A stretch of 47,066 nt of DNA, taken from the NCBI GenBank assembly GCA_039796575.1, contig JBDKJP010000019.1, forward strand, positions 1 through 47,066, read 5' to 3'. Of this stretch, positions 7,476 to 14,941 are shown piece by piece (within the stretch, counting starts at the first letter, position 1; every line of letters begins with the position of its first letter). The stretch is from UBA668 sp039796575. GTDB taxonomy: Bacteria; Actinomycetota; Acidimicrobiia; Acidimicrobiales; Ilumatobacteraceae. The translations under genes and the position numbers were made by a program. The notes below the pieces were generated by a model. That model was given only the letters and a program-made list of their open reading frames with translations. It searched no databases and was not told the origin of the DNA.

Positions 7476-7841
7476 GTGATCGACACCGCACGACTCGACG
7501 TCTGGCTGTGGGCGGTGCGCCTCACCCCCACACGATCGGCCGCCACCGAACTGTGCCGCGCGGGGCACGTGGTGGTGAACGACGCACCTGCCAAGGTGGC
7601 GACGACGGTGAAGGCCGGCGACCGCATCGAGGCGCGCATCCAGCAACGTCAGCGCATCGTCGAAGTGGTGCGCGTCGTGTCGAAGCGAGTGGGTGCGCCG
7701 GTCGCCGCCGAGTGCCTCGTCGACCACAGCCCACCGCCACCGCCGCGTGACGACGTCCCCGTGTTCCAACGCGACCGCGGCACCGGGCGACCGACGAAGC
7801 GCGATCGCCGACAGATGGACCGTCTGCGCCGCGACCCCTGA
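7476..7841 (+). CDS. S4-domain RNA-binding protein (Hsp15/RqcP-like)
   Basis: The product is 121 aa and starts at GTG. Residues ~4-60 form an S4 fold: RLDVWLWAVRLTPTRSAATE, then CRAGHVVVNDAPAK and a VKAGDRIE turn. This is the pattern of the small heat-shock protein Hsp15 and related RqcP proteins that bind rRNA or stalled 50S subunits with peptidyl-tRNA. The C-terminal half is basic and proline-rich (a PPPPP stretch and a KRDRRQMDRLRR tail), as in Hsp15. No Shine-Dalgarno or TANNNT box is obvious, so the start is moderately certain. It stands alone between a terminator and an amidohydrolase gene. Confidence 0.8.
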   Translation: MIDTARLDVWLWAVRLTPTRSAATELCRAGHVVVNDAPAKVATTVKAGDRIEARIQQRQRIVEVVRVVSKRVGAPVAAECLVDHSPPPPPRDDVPVFQRDRGTGRPTKRDRRQMDRLRRDP

Positions 7842-7923
7842 GCTCGCGACGCTCCGACACGACCTGCACCACCCGACGGTCGTACGGTTCGCGTCACGTC
7901 CACCGTTGGGGAGGTTCGACGTC

Positions 7924-9114
7924 ATGGCACTGACCATCGCTGCGCAGAAGCCCATCCACGCGACCCACGCGGTCGTGGAGGACGGCGCCGTCGACGCCGA
8001 CGGCCACATCCTCGAACCACCGACACTGTGGGAGGAGTACATCGACCCGCAGTTCCGCGACCGGGCACTGCGGTTCCGCATCGACGAGCACGGGCTCGAG
8101 GAGTTGGAGATCGACGGCCGCCGGTCGCAGATGTCGCGCGCCGGCTTCCCGTCGACGCTCGGCGCGATGGGAGCACCCGACCTGCCGGCGATGCAGAAGG
8201 ACCCCGAGCGCACGTACCTGCGTGAGGCCCCGTTCGGTTCGATGGACCCGCAGGAACGCATCCGGGTGCTCGACGCCGAGCACATCGACACGGCCATCCT
8301 CTACACGACGGTCGGGCTGCTGTGGGAGGCCGAGGTGCAGGACCCCGCACTCGCACAGGCGTACACCAAGGCGTACAACCGCTGGATCTGCGAGTTCTGC
8401 GCCGACGAGCCGCGCCTCGCGGCCACTGCGCACCTGTCGCTGAGCGACCCTGCTGCGGCCGCACGCGAGTTGGAGCGGGCGGTCGGCGAAGGGGCGGTCG
8501 GCGGGTACGTCGCACCGTTCACGCACGACGGCACCCCGCTCGGCCATCCCGACAACGACGTGCTGTTCGCCGCCGCACAGGACCTCGACGTGCCGCTGGC
8601 CATCCACCCCACGTTCGAGCCGCAGTGGACGAAGGGCACCCGCATGGGCACGTGGGAGAACGTGAAGCAGTTGCGGCTGCTCGCATCGGTCACGGCGAGC
8701 GACGGTGTGCGGCAGCAGTTCACCACGCTGTTCGACTACGGCGTGTTCGACAAGTTCCCACGGCTGAAGGTGCTCGTGCTCGAGTCGGGTGCCGGGTGGA
8801 TCGGGTACTGGCTCGACCGCATCGACGCGGTGTACGGCCACACGTTCATCGGGAACCGAGTGCCGCTGCAGCACAAGCCGAGCGACTACTTCCGTGAGCG
8901 GATCTGGATCAGCGCCGACCCCGACGAGCGGATGATCCCCGCCCTCGCTGAGCGGTACGGCATCAGCCGCTTCATGTGGGCGAGCGACTTCCCGCACGCC
9001 GATCACACGCCCGAGTACATCCACGACCTCAACGAGCTCGTGGCGATGTTCCCGCAGGAGCAGCGCCGAGCGTTCATCGGCGACAACGCGCGGGCGTTGT
9101 TCAAGCTCGCCTGA
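7924..9114 (+). CDS. Amidohydrolase-related (amidohydrolase_2 family) protein
   Basis: The product is 396 aa. The ATG at 7924 follows GGGGAGG at normal spacing. VDADGHILEPPTLWEEY near the N-terminus is the metal-binding DxDxHxxEP signature of TIM-barrel amidohydrolases related to ACMS decarboxylase and similar (de)carboxylases. Further features are AIHPTF in the middle and FMWASDFPHADHT near the C-terminus, where the final Asp/His pair sits. This subfamily is abundant in actinobacteria that degrade aromatics or other organics; the substrate cannot be named. The stop lies 2 bases from the stop of the convergent RIO-type kinase gene, so transcription must end inside one of them. Confidence 0.85.
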   Translation: MALTIAAQKPIHATHAVVEDGAVDADGHILEPPTLWEEYIDPQFRDRALRFRIDEHGLEELEIDGRRSQMSRAGFPSTLGAMGAPDLPAMQKDPERTYLREAPFGSMDPQERIRVLDAEHIDTAILYTTVGLLWEAEVQDPALAQAYTKAYNRWICEFCADEPRLAATAHLSLSDPAAAARELERAVGEGAVGGYVAPFTHDGTPLGHPDNDVLFAAAQDLDVPLAIHPTFEPQWTKGTRMGTWENVKQLRLLASVTASDGVRQQFTTLFDYGVFDKFPRLKVLVLESGAGWIGYWLDRIDAVYGHTFIGNRVPLQHKPSDYFRERIWISADPDERMIPALAERYGISRFMWASDFPHADHTPEYIHDLNELVAMFPQEQRRAFIGDNARALFKLA

Positions 9115-9116
9115 GT

Positions 9117-9998
9117 TCAACCGTCGACGAGCCGACGGGCGAGATCGTCGTAGAGGTCGCGTGCGTCGGCAGTGGCCACGGCACGCGACGCGAACCAGGT
9201 GCAGATGTTGTCGCAGTCACGGCGCAGGTACTCGAAGCCGCGCGGGTTCGTGACCACGTCGACGGCCTGCGGCAGGTCGATGAGCACGACGCGCCCGTCG
9301 TCGACGAGCACGTTGTAGGCCGACAGGTCACCATGCGCGTAGCCGGCGTCGGCCAGCAGTCGGAGCGCGGCGACGAGCTGACCGAACAGCTCGCGTGCTT
9401 CGCTCGGCGTGGTGTGCACCTGCGCCAGCCGCGGTGCGGCCACGCCGTCGGGCGAGCCGATGAACTCCATCATCAGCTCGGTCCCGTCGAGTTGCACCGG
9501 GTACGGCACGGCGGCACCGGCCGACCACAGCTGCGAGAGCACGACGAACTCGGCGCGCGCCCACTGGCCGGCGATCACCTCCTTGCCGAACGCGGTGCGG
9601 GTCGCGACCGCACGCATCTCGCGGCTCTTCTTCAGCCGCCGGCCCTCGAGGTAGCCGGCGTCGCGGTGGAACATCCGGTGCTCGGCGCTGCGGTACTGCT
9701 TCACGGCCATCAGCGACGTCTGTCCGGTGTCGACGGCGACGCGTCGCAGCAGCGACACGTCCGCCTCCTTGCCGGTCTTCATCACACCGAGGTCGTCGTC
9801 GACGGCCTTCGGGTCGCGCACGACCCACTCGGGCACCGGCGACGGGCCCTTGGTGGCGCTGGGGTAGGTGGACCAGTTCGGTTCGTCCAGCTCGTCGTCG
9901 AGCGTGGGTTCGACGGGCACCGTGAGGCGCTCGTCGGGCAGCCATTCGTCGTCGTCGAATCGACGCGCGCGGGGCCGGTTGCTGCGGGGTGCAGCCAT
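9117..9998 (-). CDS. RIO1-type serine protein kinase
   Basis: The product is 293 aa. The ATG at 9998 has AGGAG upstream. An acidic N-terminal region (~1-70) precedes a RIO kinase core: KTGKEADVSLL takes the place of the P-loop, AVKQYR carries the ATP lysine, YAHGDLSAYNVLV is the catalytic loop with Asp and Asn, and VVLIDLPQAVD contains the metal-binding Asp. RIO kinases lack an activation loop and, in archaea and eukaryotes, act in small-subunit ribosome maturation. Bacterial members are widespread but poorly understood. A tiny leader ORF with a perfect AGGAGG lies 64 bases upstream. Confidence 0.85.
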   Translation of the reverse strand: MAAPRSNRPRARRFDDDEWLPDERLTVPVEPTLDDELDEPNWSTYPSATKGPSPVPEWVVRDPKAVDDDLGVMKTGKEADVSLLRRVAVDTGQTSLMAVKQYRSAEHRMFHRDAGYLEGRRLKKSREMRAVATRTAFGKEVIAGQWARAEFVVLSQLWSAGAAVPYPVQLDGTELMMEFIGSPDGVAAPRLAQVHTTPSEARELFGQLVAALRLLADAGYAHGDLSAYNVLVDDGRVVLIDLPQAVDVVTNPRGFEYLRRDCDNICTWFASRAVATADARDLYDDLARRLVDG

Positions 9999-10062
9999 GG
10001 TGGTGTGCTCCTGGGGTGCGGTGCACCGGAGGCGGGTCGGCAGCTGTGCTCGACGCCGAGGA

Positions 10063-10113
10063 TCAACCGATGCGGGGGCGTGCAAGGTCGGAGAGTCGGG
10101 CAATGGCAGTCAT
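10063..10113 (-). CDS. Candidate leader peptide (16 aa) upstream of the RIO-type kinase
   Basis: ATG at 10113 is preceded by a perfect AGGAGG eight bases upstream, the best Shine-Dalgarno I noticed in the window. It encodes MTAIARLSDLARPRIG and stops at 10063, 64 bases before the kinase ATG and in a different frame. A TACGGT box at 10164-10169 (minus strand) could be the -10. A strong ribosome site on such a short ORF suggests a regulatory leader. It contains three Arg and three Ala but no dramatic run. It could also be a chance ATG after a purine-rich stretch. Confidence 0.45.
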   Translation of the reverse strand: MTAIARLSDLARPRIG

Positions 10114-10230
10114 GTCGCTCTCCTCCTCTCGGCGCCCTCGGCGCGGTCGTCGTTCCACCCGTCACCGTACGACGAGGCGGGCCGGCGCGCCAGCGAATTC
10201 CGCGACCGCGCGATGTGCTCTGCTGGGAGC

Positions 10231-11208
10231 ATGTCGAACGCGCTCGCCCTCGCTGCTGCCGAACTGCCCACCACCGACGTGGAGCACCTCCGCATCCCGA
10301 CGGCGAACGCGGTGAACTTCCACGAGGCCATGTCGCCGGCCGGTCCGGCGATGCGACTCGACATCGATGCACTGCTCGCGCTGCCCGACGGCGGCGGGCC
10401 GCACCCGACGGTGATGATCGTGCCGGGCAGCGCGGGCGTCGCCGCCAACCACGTGATGCACGCGGGTGCGCTGGTCGCCTCGGGGTACGCGGTGTGCCTG
10501 GTCGACCCGTTCGGAGCACGTGCCGTGGAGTCCACCGTCGCGAACCAGACCCAGTACTCGTTCGCCGCCAGCGCCTACGACGTGGTGGCCGCGCTCGGCG
10601 TGCTGGCGGCCCACCCGCGGGTGGACACGACGCGCATCTCGGCGCAGGGCCACAGCCGCGGCGGCGCCGCGGTGATCATCGCGGCCATGCGCCGCTTCGC
10701 GCAGCCGATCGTCGGCGACCTCGCGTTCGCCGGCGTGCTCGGCGCGTATCCGTGGTGCGGGCAGCAGTTCCGCCGCCCCGACGTGGGCCGCACCGTCGTG
10801 CGGGCCATCATCGGCGACCAGGACGACTGGTGCTCGGTGATGGCCGTGCAGGCCCAGATCCAGGCGATCGCACTCACCGGCGGCGACGCCACCATGCGCG
10901 TCGTGCCCGGCGCCCATCACAGCTTCGACCGGCACGAGGACGTGCATGCGATCGCCGAGGCACGCGTGTCGCCGCACGCGCCGATCGAGTTCCTCGACGA
11001 CGACGGCTCGATGATCGATCCCACGACGGGCATCGCCGACCCGGCCCGCACCGACCTCGACCAGTTCCGCGCGGCGATGAAGGCCGGCTTCGGGCAACAG
11101 GGCGCCACGCTCGGCAGCACCGGCGACCAGCCGGCGATCTTCGCGGCCGAGATGCTCGCCTTCCACCGGCGGGTACTGGGCGAGCCGTCCGCGGCGGCGT
11201 CGCACTAG
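10231..11208 (+). CDS. Alpha/beta hydrolase, dienelactone hydrolase-like
   Basis: The product is 325 aa. The ATG at 10231 follows GGGAG. The hydrolase core shows TVMIVPGSAG (oxyanion region), GHSRGG with the nucleophile Ser in GxSxG, a later IIGDQDDW with the candidate acid Asp, and GAHHSF with the catalytic His. A short extension after the His mentions an FLDDDGSMIDP stretch found in similar secreted or cytoplasmic dienelactone hydrolase-family proteins. No signal peptide is seen. The substrate is unknown; ester or lactone hydrolysis is the family activity. It is divergent from the RIO-type kinase across 117 bases beyond the leader ORF, and its TAG stop doubles as part of the -10 box for the next gene. 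Confidence 0.8.
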   Translation: MSNALALAAAELPTTDVEHLRIPTANAVNFHEAMSPAGPAMRLDIDALLALPDGGGPHPTVMIVPGSAGVAANHVMHAGALVASGYAVCLVDPFGARAVESTVANQTQYSFAASAYDVVAALGVLAAHPRVDTTRISAQGHSRGGAAVIIAAMRRFAQPIVGDLAFAGVLGAYPWCGQQFRRPDVGRTVVRAIIGDQDDWCSVMAVQAQIQAIALTGGDATMRVVPGAHHSFDRHEDVHAIAEARVSPHAPIEFLDDDGSMIDPTTGIADPARTDLDQFRAAMKAGFGQQGATLGSTGDQPAIFAAEMLAFHRRVLGEPSAAASH

Positions 11209-11211
11209 CGT
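11206..11211 (+). promoter_or_regulatory. Candidate -10 box for a leaderless start at 11219
   Basis: TAGCGT ends 7 bases before the ATG at 11219, and no Shine-Dalgarno lies between. Its TAG is the stop codon of the hydrolase gene. Confidence 0.5.
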
Positions 11212-11218
11212 CGCGACG

Positions 11219-11968
11219 ATGCACCCTCGCTGGCCCGAGGCCGGATCCGCCGCTGCCGCACTGGCCGCCGACATCTGGGTGCCACTCGGCGTGCCCGGCT
11301 ACGCAGGCATCGACAAGGCACGCCGTGCGGCGGTGCTCGGCGAGCGCTTCGGCACCGACGGCTGGCGGTACGCGCACGTGGTGCGCGGCCAGGTTGTGTC
11401 GTTCGCCGACGCCATCGCCGAGTACGAGGAGTCGTACCGACGGTTCCTGCGCGACCGCCCGGCGCTCGTCGCACTGCTGGTGCACGAGGCCGGCAACGTG
11501 TACGACGACAACCCGACCAACGTGTTCGACCACGATTACGAGCAGCCACACACCGCGATGAACCACTACCAGGACATCTCGGTGCGTCGGGTGATCGCCG
11601 AACTGGCCGACGACCCCGAGTGGCCCGACGTCACCGCCGACGGCGCCGGCGACACGGTCGACCTCGTCGACCTCCGCACGGGCGAGACGCACCGATGCCC
11701 GCGGGCGAAGGGCTTCCGCGGCAACGGCCTGCTGCAGATCCGCGATGCCGGCTCACCCGGCTACGTGCTCAACCCGGCGCTCGTGCCGGCGCACGATCCG
11801 GCGCTCGTCACCACGCTGCCGGGCCGCACCGACTGGTACCACGTGGAGGGGTGCGCGCACCTCTCCGTCGAGGCGTTCTGGCAGATGAGCAAGGTCGTCG
11901 AGGTGCGGTACGACCGCTTCCTGGCGCTCGACGCGGCGCTCCGCGACGATCCGATGGCCGGCCTGTGA
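11219..11968 (+). CDS. Conserved-looking hypothetical protein coupled to a PfkB-type kinase
   Basis: The product is 249 aa and not recognised. It is soluble, with no signal peptide or membrane segment. Notable stretches are DIWVPLGVPGYAGIDKARR near the start, LLVHEAGNVYDDNPTNVFDH in the middle, and HVEGCAHLSVEAFWQMSKVV near the end, several of which have the conserved-looking mix of Trp, His and Gly seen in enzymes. The start is supported by a TAGCGT box exactly 7 bases upstream. The stop overlaps the GTG of the sugar-kinase gene (GTGA), so the two proteins are probably made together and work on the same metabolite. Function is not assigned. Confidence 0.7.
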   Translation: MHPRWPEAGSAAAALAADIWVPLGVPGYAGIDKARRAAVLGERFGTDGWRYAHVVRGQVVSFADAIAEYEESYRRFLRDRPALVALLVHEAGNVYDDNPTNVFDHDYEQPHTAMNHYQDISVRRVIAELADDPEWPDVTADGAGDTVDLVDLRTGETHRCPRAKGFRGNGLLQIRDAGSPGYVLNPALVPAHDPALVTTLPGRTDWYHVEGCAHLSVEAFWQMSKVVEVRYDRFLALDAALRDDPMAGL

Positions 11969-12807
11969 GCACACTGCTCGTCGGCCCGCTCAGCGTCGAT
12001 CGCTACCTCGACGAGGGCATCGACCTGCCGGGCGGCGGCGTGCTCAACATGGCGTACCACTGGTCGCACCGCGGCGTGCCCTTCCGGCTGCTGAGCCGCA
12101 TCGGCGACGACCGCGCCGAGCTGTTCCACGCGTTTCTCGACCGCCACGGCATCGACGCACTTCCGTCGTTGGTGGCGCCCGGCGTCTCGTCGTCGATCGA
12201 CATCGTGATGCGCGCCGATCGGCAGCCGTGGATGGACCACTTCGTCGAGGGTGTGTGGGGCAACGTGCGGTGGACCGATGACGACCTGGCGCAGTTGGCC
12301 GCGGCCGAGCGCGTGCACTGCGTGCTGGTCGACGCCGTGGCCGACGCGGTGGAGCAACTGGGCGTCGACGGCGTGCTCGATCGGCCCGCCGTGTCCGGCG
12401 ACTTCCTGAGCTTCCGGCACTACACCGTGGAACGGTTCGCCCGCACGATGCAGCACCTCGACCTCGGCTTCATCGGCTGGCCGGGCTCGCCCGACGACGA
12501 ACCGATCAGGGGTGTGCGCGACATCGCGTTCGACCTCGGTCGGCTGGTGGTCGTCACGCTCGGCGCCGACGGTGTGCTGTTGCTCGACGGCCGCCCGGGT
12601 CACCGCGTCGAGCGGTTCGTCCCGGTGCACGCCATCGCAGTGGAAGGCACCACGGTCGGCTGCGGCGACGCCTTCATCGCCGCGTTCCTCGCCGCGTGGT
12701 GGCGCACCGCCGACCTCGACGTCGCGGTGGAGGCGGGCATGGCTGCGGGTGCCGCCGCTACGAAGTGGGTGCGCCCGCTGCCCGACGCCGCCTTCGCGCT
12801 CTCCTGA
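11965..12807 (+). CDS. PfkB-family carbohydrate kinase
   Basis: The product is 280 aa, within the family range. The GTG start overlaps the previous stop (GTGA). The N-terminal part has GPLSVDRYLDEG and a GGGVLNMAYH stretch, the first PfkB signature region. The C-terminal signature is TTVGCGDAFIAAFLAAW, where GCGD replaces the usual GAGD but keeps the catalytic Asp. The family phosphorylates sugars, nucleosides or fructosamines at a primary hydroxyl. The substrate is unknown; similar short members include fructoselysine-type kinases. A hairpin follows the gene. Confidence 0.8.
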   Translation: MSTLLVGPLSVDRYLDEGIDLPGGGVLNMAYHWSHRGVPFRLLSRIGDDRAELFHAFLDRHGIDALPSLVAPGVSSSIDIVMRADRQPWMDHFVEGVWGNVRWTDDDLAQLAAAERVHCVLVDAVADAVEQLGVDGVLDRPAVSGDFLSFRHYTVERFARTMQHLDLGFIGWPGSPDDEPIRGVRDIAFDLGRLVVVTLGADGVLLLDGRPGHRVERFVPVHAIAVEGTTVGCGDAFIAAFLAAWWRTADLDVAVEAGMAAGAAATKWVRPLPDAAFALS

Positions 12808-12830
12808 CCGCCGGCCGCGCCGTTTCCTGC

Positions 12831-12865
12831 CATGCCTTTTCCGAGGATTCCTCGGTACGGGCATG
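12831..12865. terminator. Nested inverted repeat between convergent genes
   Basis: Outer arms CATGCC/GGCATG enclose an inner stem CCGAGG-ATT-CCTCGG. It lies between the PfkB kinase gene and the leftward PadR gene, so it may end transcription from both sides. Confidence 0.5.
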
Positions 12866-12889
12866 ACATGAACGGTGGGTTGGGGGGGG

Positions 12890-13417
12890 TCAGGGGGTGG
12901 TGGGGAGGCGGTCGAGGAAGCGGAGGGCGGCCTGTGACGACTCGCTGCGCCACAACGCCACCACGTCGCACGGCTGCTGCTCGACCTGCGCGGCCAGTGC
13001 CTCGGCGAGCTCGACGATGTGGGCGCGCTGGGCGGCCAGCATGTCGGTGACGTCGATGCCGCAGATGTCGGCGACGACCAGCTTCAGCAGCAGCTCGCTG
13101 CGCAGGTCGCGCAGGTGCACCACCGGCGACGCGAGCCACTTCCGCAGCTGCGCCCTCCCGCTGCGGGTGGCCGCGAGGATGGTGCGGTTGCCGCCGGCCC
13201 GTCCCGGCTCCTCCCCCACGACCTCGACGTAGCCGCGTATCACCAGCTGGTCGATCGAGCGGTACGTGAGCGCACGCGACAGCGACCACACGCGGCCGAT
13301 GTCGCCGCTGGGCTTCAGCCGGGCCGCGATCGCGAACCCGTGGGTCGGCGCCGGGTACAGGATGCCGAGGCACGCCCACTCGCCGAGCAGCAGCTGTTGT
13401 TCCGAGGTGCGTGCCAT
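12890..13417 (-). CDS. PadR-family transcriptional regulator
   Basis: The product is 175 aa. I chose the ATG at 13417 (a GTG lies one codon upstream). The N-terminal winged helix reads LLLGEWACLGILYPAPTHGF, then LSRALTYRSIDQLVIRGYVE, which matches the PadR pattern (LLG-L, G-Y-I, YP-L-L-G). A helical C-terminal half (~95-165) is the dimerisation region, as in the longer PadR class. The gene follows modA on the same strand after 18 bases, so both are probably one transcript. A palindrome over the modA -10 box is a natural target for autoregulation. Confidence 0.8.
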   Translation of the reverse strand: MARTSEQQLLLGEWACLGILYPAPTHGFAIAARLKPSGDIGRVWSLSRALTYRSIDQLVIRGYVEVVGEEPGRAGGNRTILAATRSGRAQLRKWLASPVVHLRDLRSELLLKLVVADICGIDVTDMLAAQRAHIVELAEALAAQVEQQPCDVVALWRSESSQAALRFLDRLPTTP

Positions 13418-13435
13418 CACCAGGGTCGTCCCGGC

Positions 13436-14206
13436 TCAGGGCGCCAGGAAGCCGTAGGACGCGAGGATGTCCTGGCCTTCGGCGCTGGTCACGAAGTCGA
13501 TGAACGCCTGCGCGCCCTCTGCGTCGACTGCAGTGCGGGTGACGGCGATCGGGTACTCGGCGACCACGTTGATGTCGACCGGGATCGCGACGCCCGCCGC
13601 CTGGTCGCCGGCCGTCTCGACATCGGTGGCGTAGACGATGCCGGCGTCGGCCTCGCCGAGGATGACCTTCGAGACCACCGCCTTCACGTTCTCCTCCAGC
13701 GACTTCGGGGTCACCGTGAACCCGGCGTTCTCGAAGATCTGCGCGGCGTACTTGCCGCACGGCACCTCGGGTGCACACGTGACGACGATCAGGTCGGGGT
13801 TCGCGAGATCGGCCACGCCGGTGATGCCCTCGGGATTGCCACGTCCGACGATGATCTCGAGCAGGTTGGTGGCGAAGACCACCGGCTCGGTGGCGTTGTC
13901 GCCTGCCGCAGTGAGCTTCGTCATGTTGTTCAGGTCGGCCGAGGCGAACACGTCGGCCGGTGCGCCCTCCGCGATCTGCGTCACGAGCTCGGACGACGCA
14001 GCGAAGTTGAACGTGACCGTCGCGTCGGGGTTCGCCGCCATGAACGCGTCGCCGATCTCGGTGAACGCTGCCGTCAGCGACGCCGCGGCGAACACCGTGA
14101 TGTCGCCGTCGGTGGTCGCGGCGGTGTCGTCGTCGGACCCGCACGCCGCGGCGACGAGGCCGAGCAGTGCGACAGTCGAGAGGAGGAGTCGGCGCGTTCC
14201 ACGCAT
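13436..14206 (-). CDS. modA: Molybdate ABC transporter substrate-binding lipoprotein ModA
   Basis: The product is 256 aa. The ATG at 14206 opens a lipoprotein signal peptide: MRGTRRLLLS, a hydrophobic core, and a lipobox ending AAAC, followed by GSDDD. The mature part has the ModA pattern: ITVFAAASLTAAFTEIGDAF, FAASSELVTQIAEGAPADVF, NLLEIIVGRGNP, and a GEADAGIVYATD segment. ModA captures molybdate or tungstate outside the membrane for a ModB-ModC importer. No modB or modC is present in this window, so the protein is either an orphan or served by a transporter elsewhere. The start lies 7 bases after a TATTGT box, suggesting a leaderless transcript. Confidence 0.9.
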   Translation of the reverse strand: MRGTRRLLLSTVALLGLVAAACGSDDDTAATTDGDITVFAAASLTAAFTEIGDAFMAANPDATVTFNFAASSELVTQIAEGAPADVFASADLNNMTKLTAAGDNATEPVVFATNLLEIIVGRGNPEGITGVADLANPDLIVVTCAPEVPCGKYAAQIFENAGFTVTPKSLEENVKAVVSKVILGEADAGIVYATDVETAGDQAAGVAIPVDINVVAEYPIAVTRTAVDAEGAQAFIDFVTSAEGQDILASYGFLAP

Positions 14207-14213
14207 GCGCCAC

Positions 14214-14234
14214 ACAATAGTCACATGTTGACTA
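14214..14234. promoter_or_regulatory. modA -10 box overlapped by a 17-bp palindrome (candidate PadR operator)
   Basis: TAGTCA-CATGT-TGACTA (14218-14234) has perfect 6-bp arms. It overlaps TATTGT (minus strand, 14219-14214), a TANNNT box 7 bases from the modA ATG. A repressor bound here would block polymerase. The PadR gene in the same transcript is the likely binder. Confidence 0.55.
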
Positions 14235-14260
14235 CTCCGGCGCCATGGCCGGCCGGGCGC

Positions 14261-14941
14261 CTACCCGAGCGCTCGCTCGGTCGCGGCGAACCCGAGCTGG
14301 TGGGCCACGATCACGGCCTGCACCCGGTCGCGCACGCCGAGCTTGGCGAGCACTCGCGACACGTGGGTCTTCGCCGTCGCCTCGCCCACCCCGAGACGGT
14401 CGGCCACCTCCTGGTTGGTCAGCCCCTGCGCGACGAGCCACCACACGTCGCGCTCGCGCTCGGTGAGCCGTCGCTGCGCGGTGTCGGCGTGCGCCGGCAC
14501 GCCACCGGTGTCGAACCGGGCGAACACACGGCGGTGCACCGACCGGTCGAGCACCGCGTCGCCGGCGGCCACGCGTCGCACGGCGTCGACGATGGCCTCG
14601 GGGCCGGCGTTCTTCAGCACGAACCCGGCTGCCCCGGCGCCGAGTGCACCGAACAGCACCGCGTCGTCGTCGAACGTGGTGAGCACCAGCACGGCGACCT
14701 CGGGATGATCGCTCACGATCGACGCCGTCGCCGAGATGCCGTCGCGCGTGGGCATCCGGACGTCCATCAACACCACATCCGGTCGATGACGACGGGCCGC
14801 TGCCACCGCGGCTTCGCCGTCGCCGGCCTCGTCGACCACGTCGAGCCCGTGTGCCTCGAGCACCATCCGCAACGCCTCGCGCATCGAAGGTTGGTCGTCG
14901 CACAGCAGCACCCTGATGCGGCCAGCGATGCGGTCGGTCAT
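14261..14941 (-). CDS. NarL/FixJ-type response regulator
   Basis: The product is 226 aa. The ATG overlaps the kinase stop by ATGA. A receiver domain (~8-125) shows VLLCDDQPSMREAL (acidic pair), VLMDVRMPTRDG with the phospho-acceptor Asp, and FVLKNAGPE with the conserved Lys. A LuxR-type helix-turn-helix follows (~150-215): LTERERDVWWLVAQGLTNQE then VADRLGVGEATAKTHVSRVL. It should bind DNA as a phosphorylated dimer. The stop is 54 bases from modA, which has its own promoter-like box, so the pair is probably a separate unit. Confidence 0.92.
   Translation of the reverse strand: MTDRIAGRIRVLLCDDQPSMREALRMVLEAHGLDVVDEAGDGEAAVAAARRHRPDVVLMDVRMPTRDGISATASIVSDHPEVAVLVLTTFDDDAVLFGALGAGAAGFVLKNAGPEAIVDAVRRVAAGDAVLDRSVHRRVFARFDTGGVPAHADTAQRRLTERERDVWWLVAQGLTNQEVADRLGVGEATAKTHVSRVLAKLGVRDRVQAVIVAHQLGFAATERALG

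Noticed and set aside
14228..14233. TTGACT as a rightward -35 element
   Set aside because: It is one arm of the palindrome over the modA box, and no rightward gene or -10 follows within a reasonable distance.
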